Assembly (NCBI GenBank): GCA_964569425.1
Contig: CAZMVD010000036.1
Location: 1 to 33,735 of the forward strand
DNA: 33,735 nt
Direction: 5' to 3'
Source: JACQXM01 sp964569425
Lineage (GTDB): Bacteria > Planctomycetota > Phycisphaerae > UBA1845
Shown here: positions 14,132-24,009 of the stretch, piece by piece
Layout: each line of letters opens with the position of its first letter
Numbering within the stretch: position 1 is the first letter of the stretch
Made by a program: the position numbers and the translations under genes
The notes under the pieces: model-generated
The model's database searches: none
What the model was told of the DNA's origin: nothing
What the model saw: only the letters and a program-made list of their open reading frames with translations

Positions 14132-16081
14132 TCAGTTGGTTTGCGACTTTCCGGGCGCATCCAAAGTCGGCGGGGGCACCGGCTCATAGCGTCCGCCGAT
14201 GTGGGTGGCGAGGAACTTCTCGGCGCGGGCGTAGAAATCCAGACGATTCTCCGGGCGGGCAAAACCGTGACCTTCGTCGGGATACTCGATGTACTCGACG
14301 GTCTTCCCCGCATTCTTGAGCGCCTCCACAATCTGGAGGGACTCCGATCGCTTTACGCGCGGGTCGTTGGCGCCCTGCGCGATCAACAGCGGCCGGGTGA
14401 TCTGATCCACCTTGAAGAGCGGCGAGCGCGACTTGAGGAACTCTGCATCTTTCTCCGGATGGCCCACGCGGTCCCAGAGCACCGATTCGATCGGCTTCCA
14501 ATAAGGAGGAATGGTCTGCTGGAAGGTAATCAGGTTGCTGGGCCCGACGATGTCTACGCCGCAGGCGAACAGGTCGGGCGTGAAGGTCAGGCCGACCAAC
14601 GTGGCGTATCCGCCGTAGGAACCGCCGTAAATGGCGATGCGCTTGGGGTCGGCGTAGCCCTGTTTCACGGCCCAGTTGACCCCGTCGACCAAATCGTCGT
14701 GCATCTTACCGCCCCACTCGCGGTTGGCGGCGTTTCGGAACTTTTTACCGTAGCCGGTGGAACCGCGGAAGTTGACCTGGAGGACGGCATAACCGCGATT
14801 GGCGAGCCATTGCGCTTCGCCGTTGTAGCCCCAGTTGTCGCGCGCCCAGGGTCCGCCGTGGACGTTGAGCACCATGGGCAGGTTCTTCGATTCGACGCCC
14901 GGCGGCAGGGTGAGATAGCCGTGGATCGTCAGGCCGTCGCGTGACTGGTACTTGACCGGCTTCATGCCGGCGAGCTTCAGGTTCTCCAGCGCTTTGCGAT
15001 TGCTGAAGAGCAATTCGCCCTTTCTGGTTTCGCGGTCGTAGGCGTAGTAGTACACCGGACCGTTGTCGACATTGAAATAAACGAGCCAGGTGCGATCGGC
15101 GTGGTCGCGGTTGATGATGCCGAAGTCGCCAGCGCGGATCTTGGCGATGGCGGCGAAATCGTCGGCGATGGTGGGATCGAGCACCTTCCATGACTGACGT
15201 TCCTTGTTGAACGCCACGGCCTGTACCGTCTTGCGCGTGGGATGGATGAGCACGCCGCCGACGTCGGAATCGGGATCGGAGGCCAGGGTGGTCTCCTTGC
15301 CGGTGCTCAGGTCAATTTGGCGCAACTGGCCGGTGTTGCTGCCGGCGCTGCTGATGAGATACATGCCCGAGCCGTCCGGCGTGAAGCCCAGCGGCCCACT
15401 GCCCAACGTATCTTCCGCGTCCCATTTCACCAGCGTACGCCAGGCGGAATCGGTGGTGTCGCGTACTTCGAGCGCGGTTCCGGCCTCGGGAGTAATGCGG
15501 ACGGCGCCGCGGACTTTGAACTCGTCGTCGGCGACCCAGCCGACGAAACCCTGATCGTTCTGAGCTTCGAGGGTAAGTTTGCCGGTGCGCAGGTCTGCCC
15601 GATGCACGTCATGCAACTGCGGGTTGCGATTGTTGATGCCGACCAGGATCTCATTCGGGAATTCGGGCTCGGCGGCCACGACCCGCGCCTGTACACCCTC
15701 GAACGGGGTGAGGTCCTTTTCGTCGCCGGTCGACAAGGTGACACAATACAAGTGCCAATCCTCGTCTCCGCCCTTGTCCTGGACATAAAGAATCTGCTCG
15801 TTGTTTTCCGCCCAGAAGTAGGCGCGGATGCCGCGAATGCGGTCGTTGGTGACGGGGCGGTCGTCGTTTTTGCCGATGGTGCGCACCCAAACGTTAAGCA
15901 CGCCCTCGTCGGGGGCGATGTACGCCAGCCGCTTTCCGTCCGGTGATATCTTCGGGCTCACCTTGTCGGGGTTGCCGAAGATTACCTCGCGGGGAATCAA
16001 CGGCGGCAACTCCGCCTGCGCTGTGCCCGCGATTCCGATCACGCTTGCCGTCATGGTCATCATGCTCACCCAGATTCTCAT
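14132..16081 (-). CDS. Exported S9-family (prolyl oligopeptidase-like) serine peptidase
   Basis: This protein of about 649 aa has a signal peptide (MRIWVSMMTMTASVIGIAGTAQA), a WD40/beta-propeller-like domain (about 30-390, with repeated SPDGKRLAYIAP and FTPDGSGMYLIS strands) and a C-terminal alpha/beta-hydrolase domain. The catalytic set is visible: Ser in IYGGSYGGYATL (about 485), Asp in QGANDPRVKRSES (about 568) and His in YPDEGHGFARPENR (about 603). The family hydrolyses small peptides in the periplasm or outside the cell. I chose the start at 16081 because GGGGAG lies seven bases upstream; an in-frame ATG at 16132 would add a hydrophilic leader ahead of the signal peptide. The gene is divergent from sucD. 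Confidence 0.92.
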   Translation of the reverse strand: MRIWVSMMTMTASVIGIAGTAQAELPPLIPREVIFGNPDKVSPKISPDGKRLAYIAPDEGVLNVWVRTIGKNDDRPVTNDRIRGIRAYFWAENNEQILYVQDKGGDEDWHLYCVTLSTGDEKDLTPFEGVQARVVAAEPEFPNEILVGINNRNPQLHDVHRADLRTGKLTLEAQNDQGFVGWVADDEFKVRGAVRITPEAGTALEVRDTTDSAWRTLVKWDAEDTLGSGPLGFTPDGSGMYLISSAGSNTGQLRQIDLSTGKETTLASDPDSDVGGVLIHPTRKTVQAVAFNKERQSWKVLDPTIADDFAAIAKIRAGDFGIINRDHADRTWLVYFNVDNGPVYYYAYDRETRKGELLFSNRKALENLKLAGMKPVKYQSRDGLTIHGYLTLPPGVESKNLPMVLNVHGGPWARDNWGYNGEAQWLANRGYAVLQVNFRGSTGYGKKFRNAANREWGGKMHDDLVDGVNWAVKQGYADPKRIAIYGGSYGGYATLVGLTFTPDLFACGVDIVGPSNLITFQQTIPPYWKPIESVLWDRVGHPEKDAEFLKSRSPLFKVDQITRPLLIAQGANDPRVKRSESLQIVEALKNAGKTVEYIEYPDEGHGFARPENRLDFYARAEKFLATHIGGRYEPVPPPTLDAPGKSQTN

Positions 16082-16424
16082 AGACATGCTCCCCTTTGAT
16101 TCGATTGATTCTGGCGAGTCCATCATCCGCATTCTGAACAGAAGGCGCCGGGCTCACTGATCTACATCGTCATTGTAGCCCCGTGGGCCGTTGCGCGAAC
16201 CGTTCGCGGTGTGCGTTCCTGTCAAAACTCGTTGCGCCCGTCGAGACGAAGCTCGAGCTGCCGATCCGCGCGGGGCGGCGGGCGGACGCATTCGCGTGGA
16301 CAAGGTCGCACTCCCGTGCGATACTCTGTGCGCGCAGGTTCCATCCGCCGCGGCGCGGCGCTGGATGGCCGGCGGCCATGACCGCAGGGGTCCACCCCCT
16401 GGGAACAGCAAGGAACTCCGGAAC
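16082..16424. other. Divergent promoter region between S9 peptidase and sucD
   Basis: This 343-bp region lies between two divergent genes. A plus-strand sigma70-like promoter for sucD is visible at 16297-16325. Otherwise the sequence is GC-rich without clear motifs. I see no gene in it. Confidence 0.5.
16297..16325 (+). promoter_or_regulatory. Possible promoter of sucD
   Basis: TGGACA (16297-16302, 5 of 6 to the -35 consensus), a 17-bp spacer and GATACT (16320-16325, 4 of 6 to the -10 consensus). It lies about 100 bp upstream of the sucD start codon. Confidence 0.4.
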
Positions 16425-17522
16425 ATGAGCATTCTCGTTGATCGAAAGACCAAAGTGATCTGCCAGGGCATTACCGGCAAGGCGGGCGCGTTTCACACGG
16501 CCGGTTGCCTGGCCTATGGCACGAAGGTGGTGGGAGGGGTGTCGCCGGGAAAAGGCGGCACGAAATCGGAACATGGGCTTCCGGTGTTTGACACCTGCCA
16601 CGAGGCGGTTTCCGCCACCGGGGCGGATGCCACGATGATCTTCGTGCCCGCCGCTTTCGCAGCGGACGCCGCGATGGAGGCGGCGGATGCGGGGATCGGC
16701 TTGATCGTGCTGATTACCGAGGGCGTTCCCACGCTGGACATGGTCCGTCTGCGGCATTACCTCGATGAGAAGGGGGTTTTGCTCATCGGCCCGAATTGCC
16801 CGGGGATCATCACGCCGGGGCATTGCAAGATCGGGATCATGCCGGGCTATATACACAAGGCCGCTACGGGGCGTGTGCTCGCGGCGGGGATCATCTCGCG
16901 CAGCGGCACACTGACCTACGAAGCCGTCTGGCAGTGTACCACGCGCGGCATCGCGCAATCCACGTGCGTGGGCATCGGCGGCGATCCGGTGAAGGGGGTC
17001 AACTTCATCGAGTTGCTGCAGATGTTCGAGGATGACGCGGGGACCGACGCGATTGTGATGATCGGGGAGATCGGCGGCACGGATGAGGAGGAGGCGGCGC
17101 GCTTCATTCGCGACCATGTGAGCAAGCCGGTGGTGGCGTTCATCGCCGGGCGCACCGCGCCGCCGGGAAAACGGATGGGCCACGCCGGCGCGATCATCAG
17201 CGGCGGAGAGGGTACCGCTGATTCCAAGGTTGCGGCACTGAGGAAAGCGGGGGTGACGACCGCCGAATCGCCGGCCTGCATCGGCGAAGCGCTGGAGTCT
17301 TTACTCGGGAAGCGCAACGCGCGCGGCTCGGCCAAGAAAAAGAGCGACGCGGCCGGGGCGCGATCGTCCAAGCTGCGCGGCGGAACGTCCAAAGGGAAGC
17401 GGACGATCTCGCGAGCGACGGCGCGCGGGAAAGGGCCGGGGCGCAAGTCCGCCAAAAAATCTTCGGCGGCCCTGCGGGGGAAGGGCAAAGGCAAGGGCAC
17501 GGCCAGAAAAGCCGCTCGATGA
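16425..17522 (+). CDS. sucD: Succinyl-CoA ligase (ADP/GDP-forming) alpha subunit with basic C-terminal tail
   Basis: The alpha subunit of succinyl-CoA synthetase forms the CoA-binding and phosphohistidine half of the TCA-cycle enzyme that makes ATP or GTP from succinyl-CoA. The first roughly 296 residues match SucD along the whole family length: MSILVDRKTKVICQGITGKAGAFH, GGVSPGKGGTK, PNCPGIITPG, SRSGTLTYEAVWQ, GIGGDPVKG, GEIGGTDEEEAA and the active-site His in RMGHAGAIISGGEGTA (about 252). The family normally ends at about 290 residues. Here a further tail of about 70 residues is almost entirely Lys, Arg, Ser, Ala and Gly (KKKSDAAGARSSK, GKGKGKGTARKAAR), like histone H1 or other nucleic-acid-binding tails. 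The beta subunit gene sucC is not adjacent, whereas sucCD is the common order. The start ATG follows AAGGAA, although with a long spacer. Confidence 0.95.
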   Translation: MSILVDRKTKVICQGITGKAGAFHTAGCLAYGTKVVGGVSPGKGGTKSEHGLPVFDTCHEAVSATGADATMIFVPAAFAADAAMEAADAGIGLIVLITEGVPTLDMVRLRHYLDEKGVLLIGPNCPGIITPGHCKIGIMPGYIHKAATGRVLAAGIISRSGTLTYEAVWQCTTRGIAQSTCVGIGGDPVKGVNFIELLQMFEDDAGTDAIVMIGEIGGTDEEEAARFIRDHVSKPVVAFIAGRTAPPGKRMGHAGAIISGGEGTADSKVAALRKAGVTTAESPACIGEALESLLGKRNARGSAKKKSDAAGARSSKLRGGTSKGKRTISRATARGKGPGRKSAKKSSAALRGKGKGKGTARKAAR

Positions 17523-17885
17523 TTCACTTGCCCGAGGCGCGGGGCGCGCAGTGACCGCCGCAGTCAAGTGCCCCGTTGCGGGAACGGGGACAGGACTTCA
17601 TACGCTGTCAAGAACTGTCCCATAAAGTGCCAGAGCATGTCACTGAAATAGCCCCTGAAGCGCGCAGTCTTGGCCCGGCTTCATGGTCGTGGCAAACCAA
17701 TTCTCCGGTAACATGCCGCAATCGAGCACCCGATCCACAATCGGCCGGTGAACGTGGCGTGACACCATCGCCCGGGCCGTGGTGCACCATGCCCGGGGCG
17801 GCCTGAATTGTAGACTGTGTTGTCTACACGGGCCTACGATGGATTGGAGCCGCGTGGCTTCATTCGATCGAGGGGGGGCACGACA
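17523..17885. other. Intergenic region with overlapping hairpins
   Basis: CCCCGTT/AACGGGG (17571-17577 with 17583-17589) could end sucD transcription. GGGACAG/CTGTCCC (17587-17593 with 17615-17621) shares bases with it, so only one of the two can form at a time. TGTAGAC/GTCTACA (17809-17815 with 17822-17828) lies closer to the next gene. I see no convincing gene; a minus-strand frame ending at 17640 is mostly antisense to the UVR-motif gene. Confidence 0.45.
17571..17589 (+). terminator. Hairpin downstream of sucD
   Basis: A 7-bp perfect stem (CCCCGTT/AACGGGG) with a 5-nt loop lies 49 bp after the stop. It lacks a U-tract, so termination is only a possibility. Confidence 0.35.
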
Positions 17886-18650
17886 ATGTCCTATATAGAT
17901 CTCCACACCACGCTTAAAGACTGGCCGTACGACCCCGACCAGATCTCGGTCCGCAAGATTCTCGGGACCGACGGACGGGTGCGCATTCAAATGCGCGTCG
18001 AATTGGGCATTTTGCAGATGGAAGTGGAGGGTCGGCCGGACGGAGCGCGTCCGTCGAGTTGCGATTCGCTGCTCGAGTATCACCGCAAGCGGCTGGCCAA
18101 GTACGAGGAACGCAACGGTACCACGTTGGGGTTCGGCATTTCGCCGCGTCAGTGTCAGGACCTGCGTACGGAGGCTTCGCTCTTCTACCGCCGGTTTGTG
18201 GCATTGTTCGTGCTCGAAGAATTCAACGACGTGGTCAAGGACACGGCGCACAACGTCGCCATTTTCGACCTTTGCCGGGACTATGCTCAGGAGAAAGACG
18301 ACCGTACGTGCCTCGAGTCGTTTCGCCCTTACGTGCTGATGATGGACGCACGCGCCAGTGCCTATCACGCTCTGCAGGAAAACCAGCCTTCCAGCGCGCT
18401 CGCCCACGTGAACCGCGGCGTCATGCACGTCCGCAATTACTTCGATGAGCGGGGAGACATCGACGCCGCCGATGGGTGCGAAGAAATGAAAATGCTCCGT
18501 GCTCTCGCGCAGGAGATCGCCGGCCAAATGCCCCAGGATTCCGTCGTCGTCACCAAGCGGGCCCTGGAGGCGGCCATCCGCAACGAGCGTTTCGAGGAAG
18601 CGGCGCGGCTGCGCGACGCCCTCAAGAATCTTTCGGCCGAAGAGAAATAG
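17886..18650 (+). CDS. UvrB/UvrC-motif (UVR domain) protein
   Basis: This is a 254-aa soluble protein starting at ATG 17886 behind a G-rich Shine-Dalgarno (GAGGGGGGG, about 8 bases). The C-terminal 35 residues form a UVR motif (LEAAIRNERFEEAARLRDALKNL), the coiled hairpin that UvrB and UvrC use to bind each other and that also occurs in McsA and ClpC-type proteins. The rest is helical, starting MSYIDLHTTLKDWPYDPDQIS and containing a QMRVELGILQMEVEGRPDG segment. I do not recognise a functional assignment for this part. None of the nuclease or helicase domains of UvrABC is present. It is not in an obvious operon. A role in protein-protein contact is likely; a role in DNA repair is not shown. 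Confidence 0.8.
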   Translation: MSYIDLHTTLKDWPYDPDQISVRKILGTDGRVRIQMRVELGILQMEVEGRPDGARPSSCDSLLEYHRKRLAKYEERNGTTLGFGISPRQCQDLRTEASLFYRRFVALFVLEEFNDVVKDTAHNVAIFDLCRDYAQEKDDRTCLESFRPYVLMMDARASAYHALQENQPSSALAHVNRGVMHVRNYFDERGDIDAADGCEEMKMLRALAQEIAGQMPQDSVVVTKRALEAAIRNERFEEAARLRDALKNLSAEEK

Positions 18651-18925
18651 CGCGGCGACGGGGCGCGTCTTCCCACGGCCGTTGGTGAGCCGGGCGAAGT
18701 TGCGCGACTGCTGCCCATTCCCCGGCATTTCAATGCTGCCCAATCCGCGACGTCCAAACAACAGTCTGCGCCGACGGTGCGGCCGCCCCGCGAGGCTGGC
18801 CACGAACTGATCCTTCATTACAATTCCCGCCAAAGCCGGCGTCCCCCCCTTTGTGACCGGGATGACAGCCAAGGGTATGCCGATCGTCGGGACCGATCGC
18901 GCCCAAAACCAGGAGGCAGGCGGCC

Positions 18926-20395
<1,470 letters not shown>

Positions 20396-20511
20396 GCGTT
20401 TTGAGGCCGGACTTGCGCCGCCGCGGTTCATTCCGTCTACGCGGGCGCTGAACGCCGCTCCCTCGCCGAGCAAATTGGGACTATGGCGATCGTGGGATGC
20501 ACGGGGACCGA

Positions 20512-20745
20512 TTACGCGCGGCGGATGGAAGCACCGAGTTTGTCGATGATTTCGTCGTCTTCGGGGAAGCGGCCGACCTCGTGCTTGTTCCAGATCTTCT
20601 TGCCGTCCACTTCCACGTCGAACACGCCGCCGCGGCCCTCAATGAGCTTGGCCTGCACGCCGTAGGTGTCCTTGATTGCCTCCGCCAGACTGGCGGCACG
20701 GGGCAGGTAGTTTCACTGCACGCAGTAGGTAATGCTGATCTGCAC
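20512..20745 (-). CDS. SelT/SelW/SelH (Rdx) family selenoprotein with in-frame UGA (Sec)
   Basis: This gene is missed if UGA is read only as stop. From the GTG at 20745 (AGGA nine bases upstream) the frame reads VQISITYCVQ-UGA-NYLPRAASLAEAI... and continues for 66 more codons to a TAA at 20514-20512, 77 residues in all. The protein is a full-length SelW-like Rdx protein: the redox motif CxxU (C8, U11) stands where homologues have CxxC, followed by YLPRAASLAEAIKDTYG, GRGGVFDVEVDGKKIWNKHEVGRFPEDDEI. The thioredoxin-like family carries out thiol/selenol redox chemistry in the cytosol. The UGA (20715-20713) falls exactly on the second redox Cys position, and a SECIS-like hairpin follows at the right distance. 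No selA, selB, selC or selD is in the window. It may be in one operon with the small genes upstream (58-bp gap). Confidence 0.88.
20677..20705 (-). promoter_or_regulatory. Bacterial SECIS element candidate
   Basis: Immediately downstream of the UGA, inside the coding frame, the mRNA can fold CCGCC-AGUCU-GGCGG (5-bp stem, 5-nt loop), extended by UGCC/GGCA across an internal loop. The apical loop starts 22 nt after the UGA and has G at its second position, matching the bacterial SECIS rules I know (loop 16-37 nt from UGA, G in the first two loop positions). The loop AGUCU is close to the AGGUCU of E. coli fdhF. Confidence 0.75.
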
Positions 20746-20803
20746 GATTCGGTTTCCTCTCTTCTTGCCAGAACCGACGACGCCGCCGGCAAGCCACGCC
20801 GCG

Positions 20804-21043
20804 CTACGACGATGAGCCGCGCCGCCGGGTCCCTTTGCCGTTGGACACCTCGATGCCCGTGATCATGAGTATATCCAGGACGTGGAAGGAGTCATCGGGC
20901 ATCCCGACGAAGACCGTCCGGCCCCCCGTGTACGCCAGCAACTCGGGGTGGTCGACCCGGATTGACCGCCCATCGGCCAGATTCAGCCGCAGCGGCTGGA
21001 AGGGACGGGCCTCATGCAGTTTTCGCAGTTGATCAACGGTCAT
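20804..21043 (-). CDS. Small conserved protein, tandem paralogue 1
   Basis: This 79-aa soluble protein starts MTVDQLRKLHEARPFQPLRLNLADGRS. It is clearly paralogous to the next gene upstream (21102-21341): both have M-T-x-x-Q-L-R-K, a PF-x-P segment, LADGR, V-x-HPE, a central T-x-x-V strand, and D-I/L-x-x-I/V-T near the end. The composition suggests a small beta-rich domain. I recall similar short proteins in Planctomycetota but know no function. It lies in a minus-strand run: decayed gene, paralogue 2, paralogue 1, selenoprotein. Confidence 0.7.
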   Translation of the reverse strand: MTVDQLRKLHEARPFQPLRLNLADGRSIRVDHPELLAYTGGRTVFVGMPDDSFHVLDILMITGIEVSNGKGTRRRGSSS

Positions 21044-21065
21044 CTCCGGCCCCTTTGCATCATGC

Positions 21066-21083
21066 CGGCCGACGCGTCGGCCG
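21066..21083. repeat. Perfect 18-bp palindrome between tandem paralogues
   Basis: CGGCCGACGCGTCGGCCG is self-complementary over all 18 bases and lies in the 58-bp gap between the two small paralogous genes. It could be an operator or an intercistronic hairpin. Confidence 0.5.
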
Positions 21084-21101
21084 TTCTGTTCCCGCCGCCC
21101 C

Positions 21102-21341
21102 TCAACGCCGGCGCCCGTTGCGCGATTTCACACCTTTGAAATCGAGCGTCGTCACCAGCTGCAAGTCCACGATGCTGTAGTCCTCGCTCGGCTGGGCCAC
21201 CACAAACGTGCGGGTGGCCGTCGGCGGGATCATGATGAACTCGGGATGCGCTACCGTGAAGGCACGTCCATCCGCCAGGCTGATGGTAAACGGCCGAAAC
21301 GGCTCGGCCCGCTGGGCTTTTCGCAGTTGGCCGATGGTCAT
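21102..21341 (-). CDS. Small conserved protein, tandem paralogue 2
   Basis: This 79-aa soluble protein (MTIGQLRKAQRAEPFRPFTISLADGR...) is the same length as the downstream paralogue and alignable end to end with it (TIxQLRK, EPFRPF, SLADGRAFTVAHPEF, TFVV, YSIVDLQLVT). The start codon lies two bases after the stop of the decayed gene upstream, so the three were probably one transcription unit. The C-terminus is basic (KSRNGRRR), as in the paralogue (GKGTRRRGSSS). The function is unknown. Confidence 0.7.
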   Translation of the reverse strand: MTIGQLRKAQRAEPFRPFTISLADGRAFTVAHPEFIMIPPTATRTFVVAQPSEDYSIVDLQLVTTLDFKGVKSRNGRRR

Positions 21342-21343
21342 TC

Positions 21344-21630
21344 TTAGATGGCCTCGCCCGCTTCCTTAGGAGCGTCAAATTCGATGGCGAAACCTCCTTT
21401 GTTGCCAGTGCGGATCGCTTCGTAGAGCAGGTCGAGAATGTGCAACTGTTACCGGCGCGCGTCCGAGGCGCGTTCCGCATTGATCACGAAACTTAGTTCC
21501 ACATCTTCGATGTTAGACGCAAAGCTATTGGTCGCGGGTCAACGTTGGAAAAGCTCCTCAGGAGTTCATTCCTAACGGCTTCGGAGCACCCCAATACGTC
21601 TACTCGATATCCCAGAAGCCACTTGCTCAT
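21344..21630 (-). pseudogene. Decayed small gene (frameshift plus nonsense codon)
   Basis: A good start exists at 21630 (ATG with AGGAG eight bases upstream) encoding MSKWLLGYRVDVLGCSEAVR and on for 45 codons to a stop at 21493. Near 21495-21540 a shift of one base connects to a second frame (ASNIEDVELSFVINAERASDARR), which then meets an in-frame TAA (21451-21449). The same frame continues in protein-like sequence (QLHILDLLYEAIRTGNKGG, FAIEFDAPKEAGEAI) to a TAA at 21346-21344, two bases before the next gene's start. The spacing and continuity argue for one former gene of about 95 codons with two lesions. No family is recognised. Confidence 0.55.
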
Positions 21631-21802
21631 ACCGGAAACTCCTGCCTGAACGTCCGGTCGCCCAGCACGCAACGCCGGGGCTGACGTTTTCATGCCTCGC
21701 GGTCCACTCTGAGTGGTAGTCACTTGCGAACGGTAAAGCGTTACGCTAGGAGTGTACCTTCGAGAGCGTATGGTGGCCAACGGCAGGACACGTATCGTCC
21801 CC

Positions 21803-22024
21803 ATGAAAATGCCCCCCTGCTCGTACCGGGATCTTGTTCGCAAACTGCGCCGAGCCGGATTCGTGTTCGACCGGACTGCCGCAGGGAGCCATGAAATCTG
21901 GTACAATCCGAAAACGCGCCGCCGCACGACCCTCCCCTGCCATCCAGGGGACCTTCCCGCTGGAACCCTCCGCGCGATCCTTCGCCAAGCCGGGCTGACC
22001 CCTCAGGAGTTCGCGGCCCTGTAA
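21803..22024 (+). CDS. hicA: HicA-type mRNA interferase toxin
   Basis: HicA toxins are small dsRBD-fold ribonucleases that cleave mRNA. This protein matches the family from SYRDLVRKLRRAGFVFDRTAAGSHEIWYN through the C-terminal strand and helix TLPCHPGDLPAGTLRAILRQAGLTPQEF. The catalytic His lies in GSHEIW (H30 from the start used here). The start is uncertain: I use ATG 21803 because it gives the usual family length (73 aa), while GTG 21752 and ATG 21770 are in frame. No clear Shine-Dalgarno supports any of them. The likely antitoxin gene (HicB-like) is not in the same direction but converges on it with only 16 bp between the stops. Confidence 0.85.
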   Translation: MKMPPCSYRDLVRKLRRAGFVFDRTAAGSHEIWYNPKTRRRTTLPCHPGDLPAGTLRAILRQAGLTPQEFAAL

Positions 22025-22040
22025 CGAGTTCGCCCAATCG

Positions 22041-22322
22041 CTACAACAGCACGCTCACGGCCACGGTCGTGGCGAGACGTCGTTGCGGTCTGCGGCGAAG
22101 GGCGGGTACAGGGTCGCCGTGTTCAATGCAGCTTTCAATGATTCTGCGGGTCACGTCGCGCGCGATATCCACCGTTTCCGCGATCGTTCGGCCCTGGGCC
22201 ACAAGCCCTTGCACCTGAGGGCTGGTCGCGACAAACCCACCCTCGTCAAGCTGCTCGATGTCCAAGTCGAGCAGGTACTCTTCGGGGGAACGGGAGCGTC
22301 GTGAACCCTTGGGTTTGGCCAT
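22041..22322 (-). CDS. hicB: HicB-like antitoxin
   Basis: HicB antitoxins bind and neutralise HicA and often repress their own operon. This 93-aa protein has the HicB partial RNase-H-like pattern: YLLDLDIEQLDEGGFVATSPQVQGLVAQGRTIAETVDIARDVTRRIIES. The start at 22322 is supported by GGAG nine bases upstream; an in-frame start at 22412 would add about 30 residues ahead of MAKPKG. It lies on the opposite strand to hicA, tail to tail, which is unusual for this pair. No C-terminal DNA-binding domain (HTH or RHH) is evident, so autoregulation may be absent or indirect. Confidence 0.75.
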   Translation of the reverse strand: MAKPKGSRRSRSPEEYLLDLDIEQLDEGGFVATSPQVQGLVAQGRTIAETVDIARDVTRRIIESCIEHGDPVPALRRRPQRRLATTVAVSVLL

Positions 22323-22426
22323 AGTCTGTGTCTCCGGCGTTACGGCCGATTCATCGTCGACAACAACTGTGCGGCGGGCAGGGACAGGGCACGAAAATCG
22401 TCCTCCGGCCAATGCCCCGATGATAC

Positions 22427-23884
<1,458 letters not shown>

Positions 23885-24009
23885 GAAACATTCCTCCTGA
23901 AATCGTTAGATGTGTAAGGACGCGCTCGTCCATCCGACGAGGCGTGTGCAACACTTGATTGAATCCGTTTACAAACTCAAAACTCTTTGGGGATGCGGTC
24001 CGTCCGCCG

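Noticed and set aside
14132..14944. Plus-strand open frame overlapping the S9 peptidase
   Set aside because: It is antisense to the catalytic domain, where GGSYGG and the Asp and His motifs are on the minus strand.
17640..18872. 410-codon minus-strand open frame
   Set aside because: It is antisense to the UVR-motif gene for most of its length. The part beyond it has no recognisable domain.
20497..20862. Plus-strand 121-codon open frame over the selenoprotein
   Set aside because: Its translation is His/Val/Leu-rich and is the antisense of a family-matching SelW-like frame.
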